From NCBI RefSeq assembly GCF_000204055.1, contig NW_006768783.1, positions 961,985 through 1,025,984 on the forward strand: a DNA stretch of 64,000 bases, given 5' to 3'. Shown here in pieces: positions 1 to 11,004 of this stretch (position 1 is the first letter of the stretch; each line of letters begins with the position of its first letter). The notes beneath the pieces were generated by a model. It was not told the DNA's origin and ran no database searches. It saw only the letters and a list, made by a program, of their open reading frames with translations. Source of the DNA: Melampsora larici-populina 98AG31. Its lineage: Eukaryota > Basidiomycota > Pucciniomycetes > Pucciniales > Melampsoraceae. The position numbers were made by a program, and so were the translations under genes.

Positions 1-1600
1 AAGTGAACACACCCTCAGCTCTATGGCGCTATCAAGATGTATGCAGTGATTCCCCCAACACTTATCATGGAAATTCAGAGAGTGCTATGTTGTGGCATTG
101 TTGAATCCAGTGTGTGTGCTATCACATACTCACAATGCTTATCCCCATGGGAATAAGAAGAGCATTGGAAGGTGAAAGTAGGCCTACACAAGAATCCCTC
201 CTCCCATCAGATAGTTTTCTAGATGAACAATCTAGGATTAAAAGAGAAGATCTGATGGTTGAAGTAAGTCCTTTCCCTAAGTCTCATCTTCATCAAAAGA
301 TTATTACATCAAGAACCTCTACTTCATCTTATTCATCATCAAATCATGATTCAATGTGTTTCTCTTATGAATGAATGTATTATTAGTCTTTCTGTTATGT
401 GACTTTTCCCTCTTATTTTCATTTTTCATTTTTTATTTTTATTTTTATGTGATTGTCTAATTAGTGAAAACTATGTATGTTATATGTTATTGAATACCTT
501 CATTTTTCATTTTTTATTAGTTGATAATTCTTCTATGTTGTCACATGCTCCAGGCATTATTAGTAAATTGTGATATCAGGCATTGTCATTATGTTCTATT
601 TCAGTTGTTATTTATTTGCTTAACATCTTTAAGCAGTTGTAGTCTTCCCTATTTTGTAGGCTTATGGTTCATCAATCTCAGTAATTGATATCTGGTTTCC
701 TTTGAAAATACAATATGTGCCAAAGACTTGCTGGCCTTATTCCAACTAATGTCAACAACCAACTCATCAGAGCATCAAAACCAACAAGATCAACAAGATC
801 AACAAGATCACAGCTTTGGACCACATCAAATTAATTCATCAATCAAATTTGTCTCAACCATCAAGGGTGATTTTCTTAATATAGATGACAGAAGGACTGT
901 GATAGAAATTTATATCAGGAATGCTATCATTTCAAGTTTCAAACATTGTCCATCAGATTAACCATGATTTGATAACAATTGTGGTTGATATTAGCTGATG
1001 CTTGTAAGGGTTGATTGAAGTTCAAGGCTTAAAACAACATTGGTGCTGCAAAAAATGTCCTCTTATGTGATTCCTTTCTATCAGTATTCTCACAAGTTTT
1101 GTACAATTTTGGTCTAGGTGATTGTCTTTTGAATCTAAAGGATATCAAAAAACCAACTCAATGAAATACCTGAGAAGGGTTGGAATAGATTTTCTCTTGC
1201 CAATTTCATAAAACAATCAAATCAAATTCCATGTTTGACATCTCAGTTTTTTTTGAATTGAAAGCATTCAATGTTTGTTTGTTTTTCTTACAGGTATCTA
1301 TAAAGTTTTGAATCTATGGTTTTTTCATCATTTTAAGCTTCTGAGCTTAGAAGCAAGGAATGACAGAATTCAATAATTCTTACAAACAAAGAATATGAAA
1401 CCGGTTTTGATGCTTACTCACATAGGATAATCTTCAGACACACCAATCTTTTTTGAATTCTATATGGTTGAATATGTCAAAATTACATTTTAATTTAGAC
1501 AATTTTTTCATGATTTACGTTGTAAAATGATAAACGTTGTTTGGTTATCTACATACATTTGTCATATAATCATCAATTCCCGAAGACCAAAAACAGATAA
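1..1600. other. AT-rich gene-poor stretch
   Basis: No gene can be supported here. Short open frames exist on the plus strand (for example 114-374 and 728-961) but they resemble no family and have no convincing splice partners. The frame at 728-961 contains a 9-bp direct repeat (aacaagatc, three copies at about 783-809) that encodes a short Gln/Asp run. The rest is A/T-tract DNA. Confidence 0.4.
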
Positions 1601-1620
1601 TGAGATTTCAGATTATTCAC

Positions 1621-2476
1621 CTGCACTAGCATCTTGTATCTTTGTATCCAAGATTTCTAGTGAATCAAAAATTGATGCACAGACAGGTGAACAAATGGCT
1701 AAAGTTCTGCCTGTTGGATCGTCGGTCACCAGACGGGCAGCTTGTGCTGTTGATGAAGTTTCCTGTCTTCGGATGTTAGGGTAATGTTTGCGGAGATATT
1801 GGTCACATTGCTGAAGAGCCTGAATGTAAGCGTCCAAGAAGGTTAGTAAGATTGGTTTATTTTCGAAAATCGGATGGTAAACTTTGAATCGGATCAGCAT
1901 CGCAGCCACTGAAAGAACGGTAAACTTACTTGTGTATGACTGGCAACAAGCTGATAGTTTCTCCCAAGAGATAATTGCTCATCCTCTTCTTGCTTTCGTC
2001 GGACCAGACAATGTTCGATCTTGAGGACGATTTGATCATCTAAACGATGGATTTGACGAGCTACCTCAGCCTCTGCAAGCACTTCCTCCGTCTCAATCAC
2101 CGGTCCCGCAGTAGAGTTTCGGATAGGAACTACGGAAGCCCAGGTTTGATGGGCAGATGAGGTTTGATCCTGATCCTGATCCTTTGCCAAAAGTGAATAA
2201 ATGGCTGTCCTGATATCGGGGTATGGCTTTAGAATGAATTTCGGCCCACCAAATCTCTGTAAGGAAGCCTAAAGATGATTTTGCGGAGCCGTGACAGTGA
2301 TCTTAATTATCTGAAATTGCTTCAAGCTGAGAGTCACAGAGGACATAGCTTGCTACCTCATGTGTAAAGGTGCCTACAGGGCCTAGGAAAGCTACTTCGT
2401 GACAAGGCTCTGGAGGACCGCCATTCTGATTCTGAGAGTTTGAAGTCTGATGATGATTTAGAGTTGGGCTAGGCAT
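1621..2476 (-). CDS. PHA2: prephenate dehydratase, N-terminal catalytic part (ACT domain not found)
   Basis: Prephenate dehydratase converts prephenate to phenylpyruvate in phenylalanine synthesis. Proposed exons on the minus strand are 2476-2357, 2268-1930 and 1819-1621, joining in frame. The first carries VAFLGPVGTFTHE, the family's opening motif. The second begins ASLQRFGG and carries VVPIRNSTAGPV (family VVPIENS) and KIEHCLVRR. The third carries ALQQCDQYLR and SSTAQAARLV, both typical, ending IQDASA. The intron at 1929-1820 has a GTAAGT donor and a CTAAC branch site. An upstream in-frame Met at 2548 is an alternative start. In this family an N-x-T-R-F segment and a regulatory ACT domain with an ESRP motif should follow. 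A plausible donor (GTGAAT) sits at 1620, but I could not recognise the missing part in the AT-rich 1.6 kb downstream. The gene is therefore either 3'-truncated or has a long final intron. Confidence 0.72.
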
Positions 2477-3020
2477 TGAGGGTCGTTCTCGTACTCGATC
2501 GAAGTTCGCTAAAGTCAAGTTAAAGCAGATCAGAGCTGATTGCAACATCAGCCGAAGGGCGCTTTCAAGTTTTTCACTCAGTCAAAAATAATCGCAAGTT
2601 TTAGCCCAACTTAAGGCCTTTAACCTAACATGTACGGTTAACCCTATCTGATATCAAGGTTCAATTCCACAACCAGTCTAAATATACCTTCGATACGATA
2701 TCAACTCGCATTTGTTCGATCATTTTGCCAGTGCTGCATGGCATCAATTTGCGTCTTTCGTCATGGGGAATGTCAATGCAATCTAGGTAGAATAGAATCA
2801 AACGCTCGCATCCAGCCTCAGAGTGACGAGAAAGCTACATAAATTTCTTCGAACATCTTCGACAAGAGTGAAGTCTATGTGGACAAGAGATCTTTGGAAA
2901 CAAGGTACTGGGGCTACAATGAGATGATGTCTTCAAAGTACAATAAAGATGAGTACAAAATGACAATCATTGCTTAAATCAGCGTAGAGGTCAGCGCGCC
3001 ATGTCATCTCCATTCGTGCC
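2477..3020. other. intergenic spacer
   Basis: Spacer between the start of the prephenate dehydratase gene and the 3' end of the secreted-protein gene, both on the minus strand. It would hold the promoter of the former. No TATA box or other site stands out. Confidence 0.35.
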
Positions 3021-3745
3021 TTAGGGTACAACACATTTGTAACAAGCTGTAGAAGGTAGTCAGATTGATGCCAACGTTAGTAACATCTTCTTGTTTCTCG
3101 TACAAATTTAAACTTACTGGCGTAGGTTTCTGCCACCGGACCTCCGTTGCAACTATAAGTGCCAGTTTTAGTGAGGCATGCTTCGAAATCAAAGAAATCC
3201 AAAAACAATAAGTCGCCCTCTTTATGATCATGTGATCTGTTCTTAGTGATGATGATTTGGTAATTGAGCTTACCACTGGCTGCGGCAGTATTACGACCAT
3301 AGCCAACGTCGCAGATCACTTTAGGTACTGCAGGATTGGCTGGTGTATTCGGTTTAGGGTTTCCCAGAAAATCGGTATTATTGCTGAGCAAAAAACAGTT
3401 TTGTGCGGCTGTTTTGAAGGATGATGTCAAGCTGTCTTGTTCGCAAATGGAAATTCTCGAGGGTTGCACTTTACGTACCAATGAAAGGACCAGTACATTG
3501 ACCGGCGCAAGTATAACGCTCATTACAACCTGGATTGCACGAGATATGGTCAGTGTCAAATTTCCAAGCCATGCTAGCTATACTGATTAATGATCATGAT
3601 ATAGACACAACTTACTAGGTCGGGTAGTGTTGGCTAAGGCGTACCTGGTGCATTTGAATACTTCACCTCCGGTGGGAGTTTGGGCCCAAGTTGACGAGAA
3701 AACACTAAGGGCAAAGACAACAAGAGGGGAGAGAAGTGCCAACAT
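3021..3745 (-). CDS. small secreted cysteine-rich protein (candidate effector)
   Basis: Five proposed exons (3745-3645, 3573-3479, 3408-3274, 3180-3118, 3046-3021) join in frame to a 139-residue protein. It opens with a clear signal peptide (MLALLSPLVVFALSVFSSTWA, cut near A21-Q22). The mature chain contains eleven cysteines, including HISCNPGCNERYTCAGQC, ACLTKTGTYSC and the C-terminal CYKCVVP. Introns are 70-93 bases with GT..AG ends; the last has an ACTAAC branch site. Choosing splice sites in the reading frame that keeps the cysteines gives one stop only, at 3021-3023. Small secreted cysteine-rich proteins are abundant in rust fungi and many are host-directed effectors, but I do not recognise this family. 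It has no transmembrane segment and no catalytic motif. The function is unknown and the effector role is inference. Confidence 0.68.
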
Positions 3746-5938
3746 TGTGTGAGAGTTTGGGGAAATAGGAATTGATGGAGGCTGCTCGAAAGGTCTTGAT
3801 GTTCGAAAAGGACAATATTCGTTATGGTAGAGGTGGGTTCGCCACCGCTGAATCTCTTAGCTTTATAGGGTTGATGCATTCATTTCACCGCGTCTGATGT
3901 GCACTGCACATCACATACACTTTAGTTACATAGTCTGAGGTTCTCTGCGGATCTGTGGACTGCTTGGAGAGATAAGCTCCTTGATCACAGCGTCACTGCC
4001 GCGTAACAGGCGCGACGAGAACTGATTACCTGCCAGGATCCCGGGGTTTAGCTGATGAGTCTTTCTGCTTTGATGAGCCGGTGGATCCGTAATGAAAGAC
4101 AGTTGGCTGCGGTGGTAATTGCCGACCGCTCGCTCGCAGGCAATTAAGGATAGGAAAAGTCTCCCAATACTCATTTTTTTGCCACTGCGCGCTTCTTTCA
4201 ATAAGGCACACCTTGTGCCCTCACCAAAGCTGAACTAAGCCCTCAACCCATCGCGTCATCGCTTAATTTTGTGTTGCCTGCATTGGAGAACCTATGATCC
4301 CTATTAGTGGAAAATTAAATTTATATGAAGCCAATGTTGACAGTTTTTTGACCCAATCACTAGCTTGAAAATACAATCTGATCACTTTTGATTGTATCTG
4401 CAAACTACCCCCACAAGATGTAAATGGGAAGAAGAGAGTCCCTGTCACCACCTGCTGATGTTGTGAGTCAGAAACATGATGTCATCAGCTGGATACGCAG
4501 CCGTGACAGGGGCTTATGTACTCAATTGTTTTCAACAAAACCTTTTTCTCCCCTCCTCATGGCATGTTCGTGAATCTGGCATGTTCGTTGTTCACGAACA
4601 TGCCATGAGGATGGGGAAAGTCAGCTATACAGCTATGTGCGGAGAAGTCTTGACACTCAAGGGCGGCCGCGACTGCGCATCAAACTCTTGGAACTTGGCA
4701 CTTGAAGGCATTTAATTTGAAGGCATTTAATCCACGTAGCAAGGTGCCAAAGTCTATAAAAGTTTTGGGGTGTACAACCTGATACAACTCTTCGTCTTGT
4801 TTCTCCTCGCGGTCGGAGTCATACCACCAAGCCTGCGCTCATGCTATGTGTTGGGCGATGTGGTGTCCCTGTGCGCTTGAATTCATCAAAGAAACTTGTC
4901 ACATTCCTCTGTATAGGTGTGCCGCACCCGATCATATCTCAAAGCCAAATGTAATTTGATCTCTTCGCAGTGCGTGTATATTGAGGGTCTTGATCAGTTT
5001 ATGTGGTAAAACCAACATCAAAATATGTGATCGTGGACCCAGTCTCACTCACACATGTTGCGAAATGAATCAATGGTATTCACAAAAATCTTTACCTTGA
5101 AAGACTTCTTTCACCTAATCCATGCTACAGGACCACGTACCCAGGTCCCAAAGGCACGACGACACTTGTAACCCGGGGATGAACAGGTACCGATGTGCTA
5201 GGATCCCGGTACATACCTAAAAGATCGGGTACCGGGATTGTGGTAAGCCAAAAATGTTCGCCGAGGGAAGATGAGTAAAGGAAGACTTCATCAGATTGAT
5301 GCTGATTGATGTATTCATCATTCAAATTCTTCCCCTAGCAGATAGCACACATTTTGTCTCAATTTTGCTTAAATAAAACCTTTTTTGTCTTCCTCCCACC
5401 TACTCCTGCACCCTACCGACGCAGAGAGCCGACCTTGGCCAGTACTAGAACAGCGGCGTCCGGCTCCTCCTCCCCAAACAGGTGATGTGACTTAACAGCA
5501 ATTAAGGGACATGCCATACGGTCAGATGTCTGAGGTGGCTGTAGCTTATGATACATATATATGAAATGGAATGATATACCTAATATAAATAGAAAACCCG
5601 CCTTAAGCAGAAATGCAAGCGAGATGTTAATGGAACTTTAAGTGTTGATTTTTTTCAAATCAAAACAGGTTTCTATGTTACAAAAAGTCTTCGTAAACAA
5701 GGTGTTACTTCTACAAAAACAAGCGTGAGAGTTAAATGAAACTAATATACGGTTTGACAAGTTTTCTTGATACGAATTCAGCAACGACTTGGGTCAGTAT
5801 ACTTGAGCAGCTTTCACATTTTGCTTTCTGTTTTACAACAAATTCTGAAAAGAAAATGCCACAATCTTCTACAACAAGAATCATACGAGTTGACTAACTA
5901 GGACCTATGTGCAATAAACAGCCGCCATCATTATTGCC
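3746..5938. other. intergenic, no supported gene
   Basis: About 2.2 kb between the secreted-protein gene and the transporter gene. Open frames here are short, on both strands, and match nothing. The only structured feature is the perfect inverted repeat at 4555-4610. A tataaaa motif near 4755 has no credible gene downstream. Confidence 0.4.
4555..4610. repeat. perfect 20-bp inverted repeat (hairpin)
   Basis: The left arm cctcatggcatgttcgtgaa (4555-4574) is exactly complementary to the right arm (4591-4610), with a 16-base spacer. The spacer repeats part of the arm (ggcatgttcgt). There are no duplicated flanks to mark it as a transposon, and it lies outside any supported gene. Confidence 0.8.
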
Positions 5939-7972
5939 TCAAAGGGGGTTTTTGGGAGTATATAACAATCGGATTCCAACACCCAATGTGGATATAATCA
6001 TTATTGTCCCGCTGTATTGAACCAACATCCGATAACCTTGAACTTCAGATGTGCTTTTATCCAATAGGGCGCCAGCAATTGGTCCCGTGAAGATATTTGC
6101 AATCCCACGAGAAGTGGTGAAAAATGCAATAAGGTTACCAGACTTTGGCTCAGACGGTGCTACAAGCATTGCGAAACGCTGCCAAAGGCACGAGAATCCA
6201 CCTGCGCTCAAACCGTCTATGTTGTCACACGAAGAAGTGAAAGGTAGAATTAACATCGAGTAAAACTGATTAGGGAAGATAGATTGTTGAAAGAGGGAAC
6301 GTACAGATAATAGCAAAACTGGCAAGCATCGCGAATCCGTTGCAATGACCCCACAAGGTAAAGATACTTATGCCACTGCATAATGAGGTAGTCCCGATCA
6401 ACCAACTACTATCGACGTGATCACTAGCTGTACCGACTAGTAGCTGTCCGAAAATGCTTGCACCCGAGTAGAAAGCGAGAATGAGTCCACCAGGAAGTCC
6501 GATTGACATAGCGTATGAAGGCATATACAATGATGGTACAAAATAGGCACTGTCAATGGAGTAAATAAGATCGAAACACTCAGTGACTTCACTCCAGGTA
6601 TTTATTGAAAGAAGTTAAACGACACCCACAGGCTTTGGACGAGGGTCACAGCGACAAAGGCCCAAAAGATCGGTTTCCGAAGATAGCGCGAGAAGCATAA
6701 GCGTCGGGGATCTTGTATCCGAGTGTTGGGTAATCTACCTCTGTTTATCATACCATGTGAAGTATAGAAAATTAGCTCATATATTTCTTGTGTCCACGAT
6801 TTTTCGTGAGATATCTAGGTGAATGTATCGAACCGAAAAAAAGGCATCATTGGCAGCATGATGACAACCCAAAAGATAGCAAATGCTTGATATGTGATAC
6901 GACTTCCGTACTTCTGCAAAGACCACTCTAGAAGTGGAGGGTATACAAGACCAAAGATAGAGCCTCCTAGATAAATTTGATCAAGATGAACGTCAGATAT
7001 GCTAGTCAGAGAAACTACGGGTTAGCTTGCTGCCAACCTACCTGTAAACATAACACTCCCTGCAAAACCTCGCCTGTCAACCCACCACTCGCCTAGAAAT
7101 GCAAGGCATGGATAGCTGGGGAGAACATGAGCTTATCGTTCATTCTCATTGAGGCAAGCTTCACAAGCCTTACTAGATAAATGCTACAAATCACATACGA
7201 ATCGAGGGTTGGGTTTTTACTTATAATCATATACTGCACTGAATAAAATTAAATGTAGAACTCACCGCCTCCCACGCCGTACAAAATGCCTTGTAGCAAG
7301 ATAAGATGAGACGCCTGAAGCACCCAAAAAAATCGCGTATGAAGAGGTCATTCAGCGAATACCACGAAAAAAGTCATAGGAACAAAAATCTCTCACCTTG
7401 TCACAAAATCCAGCGCCTAAACATGAAGCTGCACATGCTATAGTACCCGCCGTTGGTCCCCACTTCGTGATCCACCTCTGATTTTCCATGAGTGGAATCA
7501 AGATGGCCCCGAAGCAGTAAAGGATGCCGCTACAAAGGCTTCCTGTTTGATTGGTGTTGCAGGGATCAATAATTGACTGGAAAGCATGGTCAAAGATAAA
7601 AGGAAATGGTATACTAAGAGTCTTATGGACGCACGTACCTATCAAGGCAGCGATAGATTTGTTCATATCTGAATAGGGCGGATAGTCCAAAAAGACCCCA
7701 AAAGACTGCGGGAGACCTTTGAAAGAAGAAATTTTTCCTAAACAAATAAAGATCAAAAGATATTTCTGGAGGCATGAATTACCAAATGTGGCCCCTTCAA
7801 CCATAAAGGCGATGAATAGGAATCGCCAAGCGTGATAGCCACCGTCCACAACAGCGAGAGCCCCATCTTCTTTGTCGTCAAACGATGATTGAGAAAACTT
7901 TTCGATTTTGCCAGAAGACACGTCCTCAAGAGTCTTATTAAGGTCTTGTGACAATTCCGTTGAAGGGAACAT
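5939..7972 (-). CDS. MFS transporter, monocarboxylate transporter (MCT/MCH) type
   Basis: Nine exons (7972-7783, 7716-7639, 7542-7397, 7314-7266, 7131-7042, 6966-6834, 6740-6630, 6549-6305, 6216-5939) join in frame to 439 residues. After a hydrophilic acidic N-terminus comes DGGYHAWRFLFIAF, the family's DGGY...W signature at the first membrane segment. Later matches include FGVFLDYPPYSDMNKSIAA, LILLQGILYGVGG, LGEWWVDRRGFAGSVMFTG, VPSLYMPSYA and YGLSAGGFSCLWQRF. These span the two six-helix halves of fungal MCT-like permeases, so a plasma-membrane carrier of a monocarboxylate or similar small acid is likely. The substrate cannot be read from sequence. The start at 7972 was chosen because it precedes the conserved region directly; the same frame is open to an upstream Met at 8080. 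One donor is unusual (GTTCGA at 6833). A TATA-rich stretch lies near 8166-8180. Confidence 0.88.
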
Positions 7973-8641
7973 GTTTTCGCAAAAATTCAGCTCAACCCTC
8001 GACAATGAAAATTCTGGGATGTGGAATGCGATAAAAGCTAGCTGAAGTAGTACTTTGGAGCACCTAGATAAGGGCTTCAATATAGATAGTCGCTGAAGTG
8101 TAGAGTTTGAAAAGGTCTTCTCGTCTTTCCCGTCTTGTTATCGCTTAGATAGATTTACCGTCGCTTCTATATATACATATTCATAACACTAAGGACAAAT
8201 GAAATCCGAGCGTCCTTATCCTTATCTAGTACAACAAGTTAAGCTCCAAATAGAGCAGTTGAACTCGACAGGCAATGCTGATGCAACAAGAGGGCATGCA
8301 ACAAGAGGGGATGAAACAGACAGATTCAAGTCCGCATATCTTTTACGATATCATGCCGCAGGTTAACTTGACAAAGTTCTCTAGCGCGGCTGCACTGCCG
8401 CAGGCACTTGAGAGGAGACGGAAATAGTGCTCCGTGGCGAGCACTGGGATTGAAATATGAAGGCGAGAGGTGGACATGATCAGCAGGAGCAGATAACGAT
8501 ATCTGTTCGAATACTCCAGGGGTCATACTTATTCTCACATCCTGGAGGATACCATCCGACCACCTTCTTGGTCAAAACACATTGTTCTCATTTCCCCAGC
8601 TACCTATCGTTACCCAATTTACCCTCATTACCGTCAAAGGC

Positions 8642-8687
8642 TAAGCATACAATCTGACGGTACGTAAGCATACAATCTGACGGTACG
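8642..8687. repeat. 23-bp tandem duplication
   Basis: The 23-base unit starting taagcatacaatctgacgg occurs twice head to tail without mismatch (8642-8664 and 8665-8687). It looks like a recent slippage or repair duplication in non-coding DNA. Confidence 0.85.
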
Positions 8688-9955
8688 CCTTGTGTGCTTG
8701 TAAATCGATTTATAGGCGATATGAACCTTCACCATCATGCGTCTTTCTGGACTATACCGTCGATCGGATTCTGGCCCCCACAAGCGACCTGAGGCTGACG
8801 TAACGATCTTATCGAATTCCTTATCATTTGTTCGCTTCTCCGTAACTCAACCCTAACTGCGTAATGGGTCGTACTGAAACGAGGGACTCGATTGAATCAC
8901 AGTACAGTATAGATGGGGTTTTCCTCAGCAGTACCCCTTCCCCCCAAAAATGCAGCAGGTACCAAAATCGATCTTGACCCTTAACCTTAATTTTGGTAAC
9001 TGAACGGTACCAGAATTGAATTAGATAAAATGACACGATTCGATGTGTAAGGTCCCAGAGGTAGAGTTTGTATGGATCCTCCTTGACTTGCTTGAAATAA
9101 AGACACTCGTCACTCTTCACATCATGAGGAAGTTATCTGATTATGATATCCTATCTCGTTATTGTGAGTCTTTATGCAGTCCAACCCAAATCGAAGAGAA
9201 ACCCCTTAGCCCAACCAGATATTATGATGGTGTCTTAAGCAGATGATCTTGTCATTCGATATAAGATAAATGCATCATTGGTCACAAACTTTCTGATAAA
9301 GTTCCAAATTTATGCACACACAGCAAACTCGCAGTTCAACGGTGAAAAGGGCTGCTCCAGCAGATCAGCTACCCTACTTCACGTGTCGCTAGAACATGGA
9401 ACAATTTTTGTATTTGTTGTGATGATACGGTGATCAATAACATCGCATTAATATCCTTCAAGTGTTTGAAGGCAATTGATATTTTCTTCATACTTACCTG
9501 GAAATATTCAAATGTAAAATCTAATTCGATCACATATCTATACTTTGATGTAGTGATTACATGTGGCAAGCGTATCTGTCATTGAAACTTCATTTTATAA
9601 TTTGGTAACGAAATCTGATAATAGCTCATTGTTTCACCCTCATACTTTGATGGTGATGTTTTGCCGTGTAGTCTTGGGTAACAAGTGGAAGAGAGACTTT
9701 TACATCGAGATACCGGAACGACTTTACTGATACTGACACGGTAATGTGTGAATGGTAGCTAACATCAGACCACGAGCACAGTCATGAAGAAAGTATCATG
9801 ATGAGCCAAGAATAAAAACATGGAAGTTCAGTATCATAAATGCAATCTTTGTGTTGATGACAAAGGTAACAAGATAGTTCAATCAGGAAACGAATAATCT
9901 GATTTATCTGTGTCAGGAACAAGATATCTGATCTTGAAAAGAAGAAAAAAGACTA

Positions 9956-10477
9956 TCAATCGAGTAAATGCGTGAGGACGGACACTTTAAATATGTGAAA
10001 GATTTTGTGAGGGAAAGGTTTGGATACAATCACACGAACCCGAAGTTTTCTATCATTCGAAATATAAAAAAGAGTCAACTCGAAAGAAACTATGATCTTT
10101 CGAAATACATGAAGAGTCGATGATATCTGAAATATTTCATTCTTAGTGAGATTGATGATAAGGATCTTGTCATAATCGACGACAAACCCAAACATCAAAT
10201 CAGATTTCATACTGACAAGAACCGAGAGAGTGATGAGCTTCAGCTGTTCTGAGATACAGAAGAGAGAAATGACAAAATAAGAGACACCGTCGCTCTTATA
10301 TGTACTCAAACACACCCATGTTATTGACACATTGATCGAGCAGAAAGTGACATCTGATCTTAGAGAAATGATATGTCGTGTTGCAAAATCAAGCTCAAAT
10401 ATGTTACGAATTTTTTTATAAATTAAATGATATGTATATACAAGTAACTTTCCATCCCCAGTTATGTGCCTGTACAC
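9956..10477 (-). CDS. hypothetical open frame, 173 codons
   Basis: A single uninterrupted minus-strand frame of 173 codons in otherwise gene-free DNA. It contains alternating hydrophobic stretches such as VDYDKILIINLTKNEIFQI, which resemble beta-propeller or F-box-associated repeats in fungal proteins, but no diagnostic motif is present. No upstream exon or promoter was identified. It may be a fragment of an F-box-type gene, a pseudogene or chance. I do not recognise it. Confidence 0.25.
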   Translation of the reverse strand: MYRHITGDGKLLVYTYHLIYKKIRNIFELDFATRHIISLRSDVTFCSINVSITWVCLSTYKSDGVSYFVISLFCISEQLKLITLSVLVSMKSDLMFGFVVDYDKILIINLTKNEIFQISSTLHVFRKIIVSFELTLFYISNDRKLRVRVIVSKPFPHKIFHIFKVSVLTHLLD

Positions 10478-11004
10478 CAGATATAAATGCCGAATATTCT
10501 AGATAATTCCTAAAATCAAGCAAGTCTTGAAGATGACCATTGCGAGGTTTTCAAAACCTTTCTAATGAAGCTCAAAGAAATCTTTGATGTTACATGTTAA
10601 AAGGATTAGTTGAAAGGTGATCCAGGGCGATTTCAATAAGGATATGTTTTCAGAATTTCTGATCTAATATATAATTTAGGCGTTATGCATTCATCCTACT
10701 GGATCAAGAGCCATAAAATTCCTAAGTCAAAATGGAGGATTAATTCTTTCAGAAATATGACATTCTGATTGGTGTTTTCTTGCGTACATTTTTCATGGTT
10801 TGAAAGACTACTAATCCTACAATGCTATCTCATATATTTTGAATTTAGATTCATTTGATTAGAAGGTCAAATTCAACTTGAACGATTTAGAAAGTTGAAC
10901 TTACATGTTTCCAGCCACGGCATAGATTGCGTTGAGTAACTTTTACAAACGAAACAAGTAGTAAATTCATGCTAAGTTCATCATTCTAAATCTGTAGATA
11001 AAGA

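Larger units (their letters stand above)
7973..11004. other. long gene-poor interval
   Basis: About 3 kb with no confidently supported gene. It includes the putative promoter of the transporter (tatatata-like run around 8168), a 23-bp tandem duplication at 8642-8687 and one unusually long minus-strand frame (9956-10477), listed separately. The rest is AT-rich. Confidence 0.35.

Noticed and set aside
114..374. Plus frame containing ESRP, considered as the missing ACT-domain motif of prephenate dehydratase
   Set aside because: It is on the opposite strand and lacks the surrounding ACT pattern, so the match is by chance.
8824..9246. Overlapping open frames on both strands near 9 kb
   Set aside because: Neither has conserved motifs or splice partners, and lengths under 100 codons are expected by chance.
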